64,000 nt of DNA from Myxococcaceae bacterium (GCA_017881265.1 JADGRA010000024.1:33216-97215), one strand, 5' to 3'. Positions 34,525 to 44,757 are shown, counted from the stretch's first letter. Made by a program: numbers and translations. Notes: generated from the sequence alone by a model not told the origin.

Positions 34525-35301
34525 TCACGGGCCGGTCGCCCGCACCAGACTCAGCGCCAGCGCGCCAGCGGCTGTCCGCATCTCCAGCCGGTCGCCTTCC
34601 CTGCGCATGGCGGCCACCGACGCGAGCGCCTGAAAGAAGGCCTGCTCCTGTTCCAGGACGCCTGAAGCGGTGCACATCCTCCGGGTGGCCGCCGCGGGCG
34701 TGAAGCGCAGCCTGTCGCCGTGCGTCTGGTACGACGACGTGTACGTGTTGCAGCCGGCCGAGCCGGCGACCTTGCCGTCCGGGGCAAAGTCCATGGTGAC
34801 GGTGGAGTCGGCCACCAGGCTCGCCACGCCGCCCTTGCCGTTGTTGATGCCGGTCGCGTGCCAGGATGTGTCCGCCAGGCCCGTCGGTTGCGCGACGAAG
34901 GTGGACAGCACCGAGCCGTCAGCCGCCAGCAGCTGCAGCTGCCCGTGGCGGACGCGGTAGCGTCTGGCGCCGTAAAGCGCCTCCGTGAATGCCGCGGCCT
35001 GCTTCATGTTCGAACAGGCCATTTGCGTCGAGGCTCCACCGGGGCCGATTTCAAGGGCCGAACCCTTGGTGGAGTAGGGCGCGCTGTAGTGGTTACAGCC
35101 ATCACTGCCCTGCGCGCGTCCGCCTTCGAAGCGTGCGGTCGCAGACGGCAATTCCCGGTGCGCCTGACCTGGCAGCGACGACAGCACCCAAGCGGTGCCA
35201 TCCAGCGAGGGTGTTTCGGCCCCGTGCGCCGGGGACGCACAGGCCATGAAGACCACGACTCCCGCCGCCGCCCGTCTGCTGGCCCCCCGGGTTTGTTTCA
35301 T
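34525..35301 (-). CDS. Exported double META-domain protein (HslJ-like)
   Basis: A 258-residue exported protein. A basic then hydrophobic leader (residues 8-27, GVVVFMACASPAHGA) precedes two META domains. The first is about 33-140 (LDGTAWVLSSLPG, then GCNHYSAPY) and the second about 145-250 (DTSWHATGI, then GCNTYTSSY). META-domain proteins such as HslJ are small heat-inducible envelope proteins. The start ATG at 35301 has GGAGTC 5 bases upstream. The leader contains ACASPAHGA, so either signal peptidase I processing or lipidation at MACAS is possible. Confidence 0.85.
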   Translation of the reverse strand: MKQTRGASRRAAAGVVVFMACASPAHGAETPSLDGTAWVLSSLPGQAHRELPSATARFEGGRAQGSDGCNHYSAPYSTKGSALEIGPGGASTQMACSNMKQAAAFTEALYGARRYRVRHGQLQLLAADGSVLSTFVAQPTGLADTSWHATGINNGKGGVASLVADSTVTMDFAPDGKVAGSAGCNTYTSSYQTHGDRLRFTPAAATRRMCTASGVLEQEQAFFQALASVAAMRREGDRLEMRTAAGALALSLVRATGP

Positions 35302-35432
35302 CGCGACTCCGTCGTTGTCGGTTGAGGCTGCTTGCCAGCGTCAAGACACGGCTGCCTCGGTGCTGCGCCCCCCGGGGAAACGGGTTTCGACACACCGTAC
35401 CAGGTCCGCCCTGCGTCGGCGGTGCTGCCCGG
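35302..35432. other. Intergenic gap
   Basis: 131 bases between two minus-strand genes. It must contain the promoter and leader of the META-domain gene. No clear hairpin or operator was found by eye. Confidence 0.3.
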
Positions 35433-36062
35433 TCAACCGTCCCGCTCGTAGGCCACCGTCAGCCACCGCTTCAGCATGCCATCCACGTCGGAGGGCTTGG
35501 TGACTTCCAGGCGGTGCGTGATGCGGTCCTTCTTGGCGAAGCCTCCCGTGTCCACCAGGCGCGTCCGGGCCCCCTTCACGTGCGCCGGGTCCCCCAGGGC
35601 AAGCCCGACGTCGATGCGGCTGGCCGTGCTGGGCTTGAGCTGGGCGAAGACGTGGTGGCGGAAGAGGGGCACGAAGGTCTGGCAGGGGCAGGCCTTGGCC
35701 TCCGGACCGACCGCGAGGCCCGCGGCCAGCAGCCTCTCGTACAGGGGCCGCAGCGCCGCCTTCTTCCCAGCGTACTGGCGCTCGACGTACCCCTCCGCCG
35801 CCCGGAGGTAGCCTGCCTCGGTGTCGTCGAAGGCCATGGCCTTCTGCCCCACCGAGCGCTCCGCGACGAGGGCGGCCTGGTTGGTGCCCAGGCCCTGGGC
35901 CTTCAGCCAGGTGCGCCGCTGCGCCACGTCCTTCGGCCCCTTGGCCTGCACCAGGCGCAGCCACGCTTCCAGGCTTTTCCCGCTGGTGGACTCGAGATTG
36001 GCGAGGATGGCCTGGACGTAGGCCACCGCAGGATGGACGGCGTAGGGGCTTCGCGCTGGCAT
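35433..36062 (-). CDS. DUF4287/DUF5655 domain protein
   Basis: A 209-residue cytosolic protein of a family annotated only by domain number. Residues about 8-70 (AYVQAILANLESTSGKSLEAWL, then WLKAQGLGTNQAALVAE) match DUF4287. Residues about 90-205 (YAGKKAALRPLYERLLAAGLAVG, CPCQTFVPLFRHHVFAQL) match DUF5655, a domain related to putative DNA-associated or transport proteins. The ATG at 36062 is fixed by a perfect AGGAGGT ribosome site 6 bases upstream. It lies 40 bases downstream of the GGQ-motif gene on the same strand. Confidence 0.85.
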   Translation of the reverse strand: MPARSPYAVHPAVAYVQAILANLESTSGKSLEAWLRLVQAKGPKDVAQRRTWLKAQGLGTNQAALVAERSVGQKAMAFDDTEAGYLRAAEGYVERQYAGKKAALRPLYERLLAAGLAVGPEAKACPCQTFVPLFRHHVFAQLKPSTASRIDVGLALGDPAHVKGARTRLVDTGGFAKKDRITHRLEVTKPSDVDGMLKRWLTVAYERDG

Positions 36063-36102
36063 GCTTGCACCTCCTGTCACAAGTCGCTGGTCGGCGGCGG
36101 CG

Positions 36103-36486
36103 TCAGTCCTCCCCCCGGCGGCTGGCCTTGCGCTGGGCATGGTGCCGCTTCGCCGACAGGCGCCGCTCCTTGGACGCCCGCGAGGGACGGGTGGGCTTGC
36201 GCACCCGCGGCACGAAGGACAGCGCCCGTAGGGCCGCGCGCAGCCGGTGCAGGGCCATGCCCCGGTTTTGCACCTGGCTGCGGCGCTCGGTGGCCGTCAC
36301 GGTGAGGCCGGTGGCGGGGTGAAGCAGGCGCACCGCGGAGGCCGTCTTGTTGCGGTGCTGCCCGCCCGGGCCGCTGCCGATGAAGAAACTCTCCTCGCAG
36401 CTGCGCAGCAGTGCCTCGTCGTCCAGGCGGAGGGCCTCGGCGGCTGCCCGCCGCAACTCCGCCCGTCTGTCGGTGGCCTCGTCCAT
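36103..36486 (-). CDS. Release-factor-like GGQ protein (RF-1 domain only)
   Basis: A 127-residue protein consisting of the peptidyl-tRNA hydrolase domain of class I release factors. The invariant GGQ is at residues 41-43 within GSGPGGQHRNKTASAVRL, and the C-terminus is an Arg/Lys-rich tail (RPSRASKERRLSAKRHHAQRK), as in ArfB/YaeJ proteins that rescue stalled ribosomes with a basic tail in the empty mRNA channel. It lacks the codon-recognition domains. It therefore probably acts in ribosome rescue, though similar small proteins annotated peptide chain release factor-like are uncharacterised. It is divergent from the tandem UvrA-like gene. Confidence 0.87.
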   Translation of the reverse strand: MDEATDRRAELRRAAAEALRLDDEALLRSCEESFFIGSGPGGQHRNKTASAVRLLHPATGLTVTATERRSQVQNRGMALHRLRAALRALSFVPRVRKPTRPSRASKERRLSAKRHHAQRKASRRGED

Positions 36487-36489
36487 GGC

Positions 36490-36524
36490 AAAGCGCTGCC
36501 CGTCCTGGGGCTTTGGGGCGCTTT
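36490..36524. promoter_or_regulatory. Inverted repeat between GGQ gene and tandem UvrA gene
   Basis: AAAGCGC (36490-36496) and GCGCTTT (36518-36524) form a perfect 7-base inverted repeat 21 bases apart in the 88-base divergent space. It could be a regulator site shared by both genes. It does not look like a LexA box I recognise. Confidence 0.25.
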
Positions 36525-36574
36525 CCGTGCAGCGCCGGGCGGCTTCCTTCGCTATTTAGGCCGCGGTCGTCCCC

Positions 36575-39500
36575 ATGCAGAAGACCCATCTCGTCAGGGC
36601 CCGCACCCACAACCTGAAGGACGTCTCGCTCGAGCTGGCCGAGGGCGAGCTGGTGGCCGTCACCGGCGTCTCCGGTGCCGGAAAAAGCAGCCTGGCGGTG
36701 GATACCCTGTACGCCGAGGGCCAGCGCCGCTTCGTCGAGAGCTTCAGCCCCTACGCCCGGCAGTTTCTCGAGCGGCTGGAACGGCCACCCATGGAGGCGC
36801 TGGAGCCGGTAGCCACCGGCATCGCCGTCGACCGGCGCTCGCCCGTCAAAAGTAGTCGCTCGACGGTGGCCACCCTGGCTGACCTGGAGGCATACCTGTC
36901 GGCCCTCTTCAGCCGGGAGGCCCTCCCGGTGTGCCCGGTGGACGGCGCCGAAGCCAGGCCCACCGATGCCCGGGCCGCCGCCGTGGCCGCCCTGGCCCAG
37001 GCCCAGGGCCGCCCGGCCGTCCTCACCTACGGCGTCCGCATGGCGGACACGGCGGACTTCCTCGACGCGCGGGAGCGCCTGCTGGCCGACGGGTACCGCC
37101 GCCTCTGGGTGCAAGGGCAAGTGCGGGAGCTGGAAGCCCTCACGCCGTCGGCGGCCATGGGCGCCGCCGGGACCGCGGAGGTGGTGGTGGACCGCCTCGT
37201 CCTCGAGGAGAAGGCCCTCGGCCGCCTCACCGCCAGCCTGGAGGAGGCGTGGGCCCGCGGAGGGGGCGTCGCGGCGCTGTGGGCGGACGGCGTGCGCACC
37301 CAGCTGCGGCAGGGCCTTTCCTGCCCCGGCTGTGGCCGCGGTTTCGAAGCGGCCTCGCCGGGTCTCTTCAGCTACCAGTCCGCGGTGGGCGCTTGCCCGG
37401 CCTGCCGGGGCTTTGGCCGGACGCTGGGCATCGACTGGGACAAAGTCATTCCGGACGCCTCCTTGAGTCTTCTGGACGGGGCGCTGCGCCCCTGGAATGG
37501 CCGCTCGAGCGAGTGGGAGCGCGAGATGCTGCAGCGCTTTGCCCACAAGCGCCGCATTCCCCTCGACGTGCCCTGGGCGCGCCTGTCGGACGCGCAGCGG
37601 GAGGCCGTCCTCCAAGGGGAGGGGGACTACCGGGCGGGGCATTACCCCGGGCTGCGGGCCTGGTTTCGCTGGCTCGAGGGGCGCACCTACAAGATGCACG
37701 TCCGGGTGCTGCTCAGCCGTTACCGGGCCTACACGCTGTGCACGGCCTGCGGCGGGGCGCGCCTCAACCCGGCGGCCCTCGGCTACCGCACCGGCGGGCT
37801 GGACCTCGCCGCCTGGCACGCCCTGGAAGTCGCAGAGGCGCGCGCGCTGCTGGACGGGCTGAAGGTCCGGACGGGACAGGGCGAGCTCGTCCGGCGGGAG
37901 CTCTCCAGCCGGCTGACGTACCTGGAAAAGGTGGGCCTCGGCTACCTCCGCCTGGACCGCCAGAGTCGCACCCTGTCCGGCGGGGAGGCCCAGCGCGTCT
38001 CCCTCACCGCCGCGCTGGGAACGGCCCTCACCGGCGCCCTCTTCGTCCTGGACGAGCCCACCGTCGGGCTGCACCCCTCGGACGTGGAGACGCTGTGCGG
38101 CACCCTCGAGGAACTGGCTGCCCGCGGAAACGTGGCGCTGGTGCTGGAGCATGACCCGGCCGTCATCCGCCGCTGCGCCCGGGTGCTGGAACTCGGCCCC
38201 GCCGCCGGGCCCGCCGGGGGCACCTTGTGCTTCGACGGCACGCCGGCCGCGCTCGCGCAGCGGACGGACCTCCCCACCGGACGGGTGCTGGCCCGGGAGG
38301 CCCTGGCGACCGACCGGACACCCCGGCCGGCCCGCGGCCACCTGCACGTGCGCGGCGCCCGGGCCAACAATCTCCAGGCCCTCGACGTGCAGCTGCCCCT
38401 GGGGACGCTGTGCACCATCACCGGCGCCTCAGGCAGCGGCAAAAGCACCCTCCTCGAGGACGTCGTCTACCGCACGCTGGCGCGCCGGCTGGGCGCGCGC
38501 GACGTGGAGGCGCCCGGAGCCGTGGAGGCGGTGGACGGGGCGGACGCCCTCTCCCGGGTGGTGCTGGTCGACCAGGCGCCACTCGGCCGGACGTCGCGCG
38601 GCAACGCGGCCACCTACACCAAGGCCTGGGACGCGCTGCGCCAGGCCTTTTCCGAGACGCCGGACGCGGTGCTGCGGGGGCTACCGCCCAGCCACTTCTC
38701 CTTCAACGTGGAGGGCGGCCGGTGCGAGGCCTGCGCCGGTGAGGGCGCCGAGACGGTGGAAATGCAGTTTCTGGCAGACGTCCGGCTGACGTGCCCGAGC
38801 TGCCAGGGGCGGCGCTTCAAGGACGAGGTGCTGGCGGTGCGCCTGCGCGGCCACAGCGTGGCCGAGGTGCTGGACATGTCCGTGGCCCAGGCCGTGGACG
38901 TATTCTTGGACATGACCGCGGTGGCCCGCGCGCTCGAGCCGCTGGTTCGCCTGGGCCTCGGCTACCTGCCGCTGGGCCAGCCGCTGTCCACCCTGTCCGG
39001 GGGCGAGGCGCAGCGGGTGAAGCTGGCCCGCGCGCTGGGCGGCCCCCAGCTGGGGGCGCTGTACCTCCTCGATGAACCCAGTGCCGGCCTCCACGGGGAA
39101 GACGTCGCGGCGGTGCTGCAGGCCCTGCATGCCCTGGTGGACGCGGGCGCCAGCGTCCTGGCCGTGGAACATGACTTGGGCTTCGTCCGCGGCTCGGACT
39201 GGGTGGTGGACCTCGGGCCCGGGGGCGGGCGGCATGGGGGTCACCTGGTCGCCGAGGGCCCTCCGGGCGTGTTGGCCCAGGGACCCGGCCGCACCGCCGA
39301 GGCACTGCGGGCGGCCACCCGGGCGCGTCCGGGGGTGGCGCGGCGGCCGGCGGAGGTGCCCGTGCACGGCCGCGCCATCGAGGTGGAACATGCGCGCGAG
39401 CACAACCTGAAGGACGTCAGCTGCCGGATTCCTTTGGGGAAGCTGGTGGTGATGACGGGCCCGTCCGGCAGCGGGAAGAGTACCCTCGCCTTCGACGTGC

Positions 39501-41860
39501 TGTACGCCGAGGCCCAGCGGCGCTTCGTCGAGACGCTGTCCCCGTACGCCCGGCAGTTTCTGCCGATGCTGCCGCGGCCGGACGTGGAGCGGATTCGGGG
39601 GCTACCGCCGGCGGTGGCGCTCGAGCAGCGGACGGCGCGGGCCGGTGCCACCAGCACCGTGGCCACCGTCACCGAGGTGGCCCACTACCTGCGCCTCCTC
39701 TACGCCAAGGTGGGGACGCCCCACTGCCCCCTGGACGACTTGCCCATTGCCCCGCAGTCCGAGGAGGCGCTGCTGGCCCGTGCCAGAAAAGGCCGCGGGC
39801 CGCTGACGCTGCTGGCCCCGGTGGTGCGCGCGCGCAAGGGCACCTACCTGGACGTCTTCACCGCCGCGGCCCGGGCCGGCGTCTTGGAGGCCGTGGTGGA
39901 CGGCGTCCGTGTCTCCACCGACGCCCCGCCGCGGCTGAAGAAGTCCCGGGAACATGACATCGACCTGCTGCTGTGGACGGGCCGCGCCCCGGCCCTCCCC
40001 CGCGAGGCCTTCGCTCAGGCGCTGCGCTGGGGCAAGGGGCTGGTGCGAGTGCAACAGGGCCGCACCGAGACGCTGCTGTCGGCGGCCCGCAGCTGCCCCC
40101 GGTGCGGCACCGCGGTGCCGGAGCTCGACCCGCGCTGGTTTTCCTTCAACACGCGGCAGGGGGGCTGCGCGGCCTGCGGGGGCACCGGCGTGCAAGGCGG
40201 CGCGGAGGCTGCGGCCGAGGGAGAGACGGCGGCATGCGCTGCGTGCGCCGGCAGCCGGCTTCAGCCCATTCCCCGGGCGGTGCGGCTGTTTGGGGCCCGC
40301 TACCACCAGGTGGTGGCCGAGTCCGTGTCGCGGGCCCTGCTGCGGGTCCGCCGCTGGCACTTCCGCGGCGCCGAGGCCCAGCTGGGGGATGCCGCCCTTA
40401 CAGAGCTCCTCCGCCGCCTGGAATTCCTCGAGCGCGTGGGCCTGGGCTACCTGCCGCTGGACAGAAACGCCTCCACGCTGAGTGGCGGGGAGATGCAGCG
40501 GCTGCGGCTTGCCGCACAGGCCGGCGCGGGCCTCACCGGGGCCTTGTACGTCCTGGACGAGCCCACCATCGGTCTCCACCCGAGGGACACCGGGCGGCTG
40601 TTGGAAAACCTGCGCACCCTGGTGCGCACCGGTTCCACGGTGGTGGTGGTGGAGCACGACGCGGACACCCTGCGCGCGGCCGACCACCTGATTGACCTGG
40701 GGCCGACCGGCGGCCGGGGGGGCGGACGCATTGTCGCCGAGGGCCCCCCGGCATCCGTCCTGGCCCTGGCCAACTCCCCCACCGCGCAGGCCCTGGCCCG
40801 CCCGCTGCTGCTGCCGGCGACGCGCCCGCCGGCGACGGCGTGGTTGGAACTCCTCGGCGCCCGGGCCAACAACCTGCGCCAGGTGGACTTCCGGCTCCCG
40901 CTGGGACGCCTCACCGTCGTCGCCGGTGTATCGGGCAGCGGCAAAAGCACCCTCGTCCGCCAGGTCCTCTTCCCGGCGGTGCGCGAGGCCTTGGGCCGGG
41001 TGACGCCGCCGCCCGGGCCCTTCACCCGCCTGTCCGGCCTGGGCAGCCTCCGCCGCGTGCTGGCGGTGGACCAGTCCCCCATCGGCCGCACCCCGCGCAG
41101 CGTCCCCGCCACCTTCCTCGGCCTGTGGGATGAGCTGCGGCGGGCCTTCGCCGCCACCCCGGAAGCCCGCGCCCGGGGCTTCGGGCCTGCCCGCTTCTCC
41201 TTCAACAGCAGCGCCGGCGGGCGGTGCCAGGCCTGCGACGGGCAGGGAAGCATCAGCCATGAGATGTCCTTCCTGCCCGACGTGACGACGCCCTGCGAGA
41301 CCTGCGGCGGCATGCGCTTCGACGCCGCCACGCGTGAGGTGCGCTACCACGGCCTGGACGTGGGGGAGGTGCTGCACTTGACGGTGGACGAGGCGCGGGA
41401 AGTCTTCGCGGCCCTGCCGCGGGTGGCCGCCCCGCTGCAGTGCCTGGTGGAGCTGGGGGTGGGCTATGTGCAGCTGGGCCAGGGCAGCCACACCCTGTCT
41501 GGCGGGGAGGCCCAGCGGCTGAAGCTGGCGGCCGAGCTCACCGCCTCGGCGCGCCACGAGGCGACGCTGTACGTGCTGGATGAGCCCACCACCGGACTGC
41601 ACCTGTCGGACGTGGAGAAGCTGGTGCGCTTCCTCGGGCGCCTGGTGGACCGGGGAGACACGCTGGTGGTCATCGAGCACCACCCGCATGTCATTGCTGC
41701 GGCGGACCACGTGGTGGAACTCGGCCCGGAGGGCGGCGAGGCCGGCGGACGCATTGTCGCCGAGGGGCCGCCGGTGCGCGTGGCCCGCAAGGACACCGCC
41801 ACCGGGCAGGTGCTGCGCTCGCTGCTTGGGCGTACCGCGGCCGCGGCCCGGAGTGCCTAA
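36575..41860 (+). CDS. Tandem UvrA-like ABC ATPase (two UvrA units in one chain)
   Basis: A 1,761-residue protein, nearly twice the normal UvrA length of about 940. Four Walker A motifs are seen (about residues 31, 616, 961 and 1450) and four ABC signatures LSGGE (about 467, 807, 1302 and 1641), in the order expected for two complete UvrA proteins end to end, with the join near residue 940. Each half has the UvrA openings ([12 protein letters not shown] and [12 protein letters not shown]) and CxxC zinc pairs, for example CPGCGRGF with CPACRGFG and CQACDGQG with CETCGGM. A normal UvrA dimerises; here one chain could form the whole dimer. It is probably a UvrA paralogue in DNA repair or drug-adduct resistance. 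No uvrB or uvrC is nearby. Confidence 0.92.
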   Translation: MQKTHLVRARTHNLKDVSLELAEGELVAVTGVSGAGKSSLAVDTLYAEGQRRFVESFSPYARQFLERLERPPMEALEPVATGIAVDRRSPVKSSRSTVATLADLEAYLSALFSREALPVCPVDGAEARPTDARAAAVAALAQAQGRPAVLTYGVRMADTADFLDARERLLADGYRRLWVQGQVRELEALTPSAAMGAAGTAEVVVDRLVLEEKALGRLTASLEEAWARGGGVAALWADGVRTQLRQGLSCPGCGRGFEAASPGLFSYQSAVGACPACRGFGRTLGIDWDKVIPDASLSLLDGALRPWNGRSSEWEREMLQRFAHKRRIPLDVPWARLSDAQREAVLQGEGDYRAGHYPGLRAWFRWLEGRTYKMHVRVLLSRYRAYTLCTACGGARLNPAALGYRTGGLDLAAWHALEVAEARALLDGLKVRTGQGELVRRELSSRLTYLEKVGLGYLRLDRQSRTLSGGEAQRVSLTAALGTALTGALFVLDEPTVGLHPSDVETLCGTLEELAARGNVALVLEHDPAVIRRCARVLELGPAAGPAGGTLCFDGTPAALAQRTDLPTGRVLAREALATDRTPRPARGHLHVRGARANNLQALDVQLPLGTLCTITGASGSGKSTLLEDVVYRTLARRLGARDVEAPGAVEAVDGADALSRVVLVDQAPLGRTSRGNAATYTKAWDALRQAFSETPDAVLRGLPPSHFSFNVEGGRCEACAGEGAETVEMQFLADVRLTCPSCQGRRFKDEVLAVRLRGHSVAEVLDMSVAQAVDVFLDMTAVARALEPLVRLGLGYLPLGQPLSTLSGGEAQRVKLARALGGPQLGALYLLDEPSAGLHGEDVAAVLQALHALVDAGASVLAVEHDLGFVRGSDWVVDLGPGGGRHGGHLVAEGPPGVLAQGPGRTAEALRAATRARPGVARRPAEVPVHGRAIEVEHAREHNLKDVSCRIPLGKLVVMTGPSGSGKSTLAFDVLYAEAQRRFVETLSPYARQFLPMLPRPDVERIRGLPPAVALEQRTARAGATSTVATVTEVAHYLRLLYAKVGTPHCPLDDLPIAPQSEEALLARARKGRGPLTLLAPVVRARKGTYLDVFTAAARAGVLEAVVDGVRVSTDAPPRLKKSREHDIDLLLWTGRAPALPREAFAQALRWGKGLVRVQQGRTETLLSAARSCPRCGTAVPELDPRWFSFNTRQGGCAACGGTGVQGGAEAAAEGETAACAACAGSRLQPIPRAVRLFGARYHQVVAESVSRALLRVRRWHFRGAEAQLGDAALTELLRRLEFLERVGLGYLPLDRNASTLSGGEMQRLRLAAQAGAGLTGALYVLDEPTIGLHPRDTGRLLENLRTLVRTGSTVVVVEHDADTLRAADHLIDLGPTGGRGGGRIVAEGPPASVLALANSPTAQALARPLLLPATRPPATAWLELLGARANNLRQVDFRLPLGRLTVVAGVSGSGKSTLVRQVLFPAVREALGRVTPPPGPFTRLSGLGSLRRVLAVDQSPIGRTPRSVPATFLGLWDELRRAFAATPEARARGFGPARFSFNSSAGGRCQACDGQGSISHEMSFLPDVTTPCETCGGMRFDAATREVRYHGLDVGEVLHLTVDEAREVFAALPRVAAPLQCLVELGVGYVQLGQGSHTLSGGEAQRLKLAAELTASARHEATLYVLDEPTTGLHLSDVEKLVRFLGRLVDRGDTLVVIEHHPHVIAAADHVVELGPEGGEAGGRIVAEGPPVRVARKDTATGQVLRSLLGRTAAAARSA

Positions 41861-41899
41861 CGAGGGCACCCTGGGGGGGGACTGGCGTTGGTGGGGGGG

Positions 41900-42253
41900 T
41901 TACTTCTTCTTCTTTGTCGTCTTGGCGGGCTTGGCCGGGGGCTTCGCGGCGGCGGGCTTGACGTCCTTCACCGGCTCCACCTTGCGCTCGGCCAGAAGCT
42001 TGTTCTCGCGTTCCAGGTCCGAGACGCGCTTCTCCAGGGCCGTCTTCTGGCTGAGGAGGTCGAGGTTTTTCTTCCCCAGCGCGTCGCTCTGGTCGCGCGC
42101 GGCCTGTAGCTGCTTCAGCGCCTCGTCCTTCTGTCCACTGAGCGTGAAGACGGCGAGGCCGCCCACCAGCACGGAGGCCGCGAGGAGAATCCACGGGAGC
42201 CGGGAGGGTTTCGCTTGCTTCCAGTCGGCTTCGAACTCGTCAGTCTGAGCCAC
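41900..42253 (-). CDS. Membrane-anchored coiled-coil protein with Lys-rich tail
   Basis: A 117-residue protein of unknown function. There is one membrane segment (about residues 20-38, PWILLAASVLVGGLAVF), then a coiled coil (about 43-92, QKTALEKRVSDLERENKLLAE), then an alternating Lys/Ala/Pro tail ending in KKKK. The topology is N-terminus in, coiled coil probably outside. The start ATG at 42253 is the first in frame and leaves a 19-residue acidic N-terminus. It converges on the tandem UvrA gene. Confidence 0.75.
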   Translation of the reverse strand: MAQTDEFEADWKQAKPSRLPWILLAASVLVGGLAVFTLSGQKDEALKQLQAARDQSDALGKKNLDLLSQKTALEKRVSDLERENKLLAERKVEPVKDVKPAAAKPPAKPAKTTKKKK

Positions 42254-42338
42254 GGGATGGAAACATTAGCAGGTCCGGCCGCAACCCCAAGTTCCTGAAT
42301 GACGGCCAGCGTGGTACCAGGGCGGCCCCGGGAAGGGA

Positions 42339-43154
42339 ATGCCGACGCTCGCCCACACCCAGCTGACGGCCCCCGGCGCCACCCCCGCCCGCTGGCTGCT
42401 TGTCCTGCACGGCCTACTCGGGCGGGGCAGCAACTGGCGGACGGTGGCCCAGGGGCTGGTGGCGGCGCGTCCGGACTGGGGCGCGGTGCTGGTGGACTTG
42501 CGCATGCACGGCGAGTCGCAGGGCTTTTTGCCCCCCCACACCGTCCAGGCGGCCGCGGAGGACTTGGACGGCGTCGCTAGAAGCCTGCCCGGGCCGGTGC
42601 AGGGCGTCCTCGGCCACTCCCTGGGCGGCAAGGTGGCCCTGGCCTTTGCCGCGCGCGCGCGTGACCTGCAGCACGCCGTCATCCTCGACGCCAACCCCGG
42701 TCCCCGTCCGGCAGGGCAGGGCAGCGAGACGACGCTGCAGGTGCTGACGGTGCTGCGCGCCCTTCCCGCCGTCCTGCCCTCCCGGGAGGCCTTCCTCGCC
42801 CGCGTGGAGGCGGCCGGGCAGCCGCCGGCGCTGGCGGCGTGGCTGGCCATGAATCTGCGCCGCGCCGACGGCGGCTACACCTTCGGGCTGGACTTGGACG
42901 CCATGGACTCCCTCTTCCGCGACGTCCTGGCCCGGGATGACTGGGCCCTGGTCAGCCATCCGCCACCTGGCCTTCGCCTTACCTTCATCCTCGGTGGCCG
43001 CTCGACGACGGTGCAGGGCGAGGCCGCCGGGCGGCTGCAGGCGCTTGCAGCCGAGGGCCGTCTGGGCCTGACGGTGCTGCCCGGGGCCGGCCACTGGGTG
43101 CACGTGGATGACGCCGCGGGCACGCTGAAGGGCCTGACGGAGGCGTTCCGGTGA
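42339..43154 (+). CDS. Alpha/beta hydrolase
   Basis: A 271-residue cytosolic serine hydrolase. The oxyanion-hole strand is LLVLHGLLGRGSNWR (about residues 19-33), the nucleophile elbow is LGHSLGG (Ser at about residue 93), and the late GAGHWVHVDD supplies the His. The architecture matches esterases such as YbfF/ABHD11-like proteins, with an Asp expected before the late strands. The ATG at 42339 has GGAAGGG directly upstream. The substrate is unknown. The CPCC gene overlaps its stop codon (GTGA). Confidence 0.88.
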   Translation: MPTLAHTQLTAPGATPARWLLVLHGLLGRGSNWRTVAQGLVAARPDWGAVLVDLRMHGESQGFLPPHTVQAAAEDLDGVARSLPGPVQGVLGHSLGGKVALAFAARARDLQHAVILDANPGPRPAGQGSETTLQVLTVLRALPAVLPSREAFLARVEAAGQPPALAAWLAMNLRRADGGYTFGLDLDAMDSLFRDVLARDDWALVSHPPPGLRLTFILGGRSTTVQGEAAGRLQALAAEGRLGLTVLPGAGHWVHVDDAAGTLKGLTEAFR

Positions 43155-43408
43155 CGGAGGGCGCCCGCTACCAGTGCCTGTGCTGCGCCTGCTGGACGCT
43201 TGGCCAGCAGCCCCCGGGCACCTTCACCCTGTGCCCGGTGTGCGGCTGGGAGGACGACGCCTTCCAGGCCAAGCACCCGGACTTCGCCAACGGCACCAAC
43301 GCCGTCAGCCTCAACACCGCCCGGAAGAATTTCCGCTTCCTCGGTGCCTCGGACCCTCGCCGCCTCTCCCGGACGCGGCCACCGAGGCCCGAGGAGCGCG
43401 GCCGCTGA
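43151..43408 (+). CDS. CPCC-family cysteine-rich protein
   Basis: An 85-residue zinc-binding-type protein. Four cysteines are in the N-terminal third (QCLCCACW) and in the CPVCGWEDDAFQ motif that defines the CPCC family, followed by the conserved NTARKNFRFLGASD end. It starts at GTG 43151, overlapping the hydrolase stop by 4 bases, so it is translationally coupled. Its function is unknown; family members are small and probably bind a metal. Confidence 0.82.
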   Translation: MTEGARYQCLCCACWTLGQQPPGTFTLCPVCGWEDDAFQAKHPDFANGTNAVSLNTARKNFRFLGASDPRRLSRTRPPRPEERGR

Positions 43409-43437
43409 AGGGTCGCCACCCGCCCCGCGGGCCGGAG

Positions 43438-44757
43438 CTAGCCGAAGAAGAGGTGGCAGAGCAGGGTGGAGACGACAATGCCGGACAGGTCGGTGATGAG
43501 GCACGCCGCCACGGTGTGGCGCAGCGCGCGCACCTGGACGCTCCCGAAGTACACCGCCAGCACGTAAAACGTCGTCTCCATGCTGCCGTTGATGGTGGAG
43601 GTGAGGTAGCCGACGAAGGAGTCGGGCCCGTACGTCTTCATGGTTTCCGCTAGCACGGCGAAGGCGCCGGTGCCGGACAGTGGCCGGATGAGAGCCATGG
43701 GCAGCGCTTCGGGCGGAAAGCCGAGCGGCCCGGTGACCTTGCCGAGGGCGGACACCAGGACATCCATCGCTCCCGAGGCGCGGAAGAGGGAGACGGCCAC
43801 CATGATGGCCACCAGGTAGGGGATGATGAAGACGGCCACCTGAAAGCCCTCTTTGCCGGCGGCCACCAGCACCTCGTACACCTTCACCCGCCGGGCGAAG
43901 CCGAACAGCACGATGGCGAACATGAGGAGCGGCAGCGGCCAGCTGCTCATCGCCGTCCGGAACACCTCGAAGGGGGTGTGACCCACCTGCAGCATCACGA
44001 GGGAACGCACCAGGCCGGCCACCAGCACAAGGCCCACGGCCAGGGTGGCCAGACGCCGCAGGCGGCCGGCCGGGGCGTGCGGCTGCGCGGCCGCCTCCAC
44101 GGCCGCCGCCGCGACGTCGGGCGCCTTGAGCGGGGCGGCTGCCGGCGGCTCGTCGGGCAGCACCGCGCGCGCCGGCGAAAACACCGGCAGCCGCTGCAGC
44201 AGCTTGCACGCCACCACCGCCACCACTGCCGAGGACATGGTGGCCAGCATGGAGGGCAGGAAGATGGCGGCCGGGTCCTTCGAACCTAGGGCCGAGCGCA
44301 CGGTGATGACGCCGAGCGGGAGGACGGCCAGGCCCGAGGTGTTGATGGCGACGAAGAGCGCCATCGAGTTGCTCGCCACGCCCGGGTAGGGGTTGAGCTT
44401 GTTCAATTCGGAAATTGCCTTCAGCCCGAAGGGCGTCGCCGCATTGCCCACGCCGAGGATGTTGGCGGAGATGTTGAGAATCATCGCCCCGATGGCGGGG
44501 GAGTCCTCCGGGACGTCCGGGAAGAGGCGCCGCATGATGGGCCGCAGCAGCCGGGCGATGGAGGCCAAAAGCCCCGCCTCGCGCAGCACGCCCATGAAGC
44601 CGAGCCACAGCGCCATGGGGCCAATCAGCTTGATGGCCAGGTTGACGGCCTCGATGGAGGCCTCGGGCCAGGCCCGGTTGATGTCGGGCAGCCGCCCGGT
44701 GAAGGCGGCCACGAGGATGGACCCGACGACCAGGACGACGAAGATGCCGTTGAGCAA
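43438..44757 (-). CDS. SpmA-SpmB fusion (nucleoside-recognition/Gate domain membrane protein)
   Basis: A 439-residue membrane protein that joins what are separate spmA and spmB genes in spore-formers. The first half (about 1-195) has the SpmA pattern (MALWLGFMGVLREAGLL, NISANILGVGNAATPFG, NSMALFVAINTSGLAVLPLG). After a loop and helix (about 196-275) the second half has the SpmB pattern (GFQVAVFIIPYLVAIMV, IRPLSGTGAFAVLAETMK, GYLTSTINGSMETTFYVLAVYFG). Each half has a Gate (nucleoside recognition) domain. Fused forms occur in Gram-negatives that do not sporulate as Bacillus does, so a transport-related role is more likely than sporulation. It lies 54 bases downstream of the TPM gene, same strand. 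Confidence 0.88.
   Translation of the reverse strand: MLNGIFVVLVVGSILVAAFTGRLPDINRAWPEASIEAVNLAIKLIGPMALWLGFMGVLREAGLLASIARLLRPIMRRLFPDVPEDSPAIGAMILNISANILGVGNAATPFGLKAISELNKLNPYPGVASNSMALFVAINTSGLAVLPLGVITVRSALGSKDPAAIFLPSMLATMSSAVVAVVACKLLQRLPVFSPARAVLPDEPPAAAPLKAPDVAAAAVEAAAQPHAPAGRLRRLATLAVGLVLVAGLVRSLVMLQVGHTPFEVFRTAMSSWPLPLLMFAIVLFGFARRVKVYEVLVAAGKEGFQVAVFIIPYLVAIMVAVSLFRASGAMDVLVSALGKVTGPLGFPPEALPMALIRPLSGTGAFAVLAETMKTYGPDSFVGYLTSTINGSMETTFYVLAVYFGSVQVRALRHTVAACLITDLSGIVVSTLLCHLFFG

Noticed and set aside
36077..38347. Long minus-strand open frame (756 codons) through the start of the tandem UvrA gene
   Set aside because: Composition is not protein-like, and it lies opposite clear UvrA motifs and over the GGQ gene in a different frame.
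36575..41860. Possibility that the tandem UvrA is two separate genes or an assembly join
   Set aside because: The reading frame is continuous. I saw no ribosome site plus start at the join near residue 940, and the two halves differ in sequence, so a duplicated-read artefact is unlikely.
39602..41869. Long open frame (755 codons) antisense to the second half of the UvrA-like gene
   Set aside because: Shadow frame; the sense strand carries Walker A, signature and zinc motifs.
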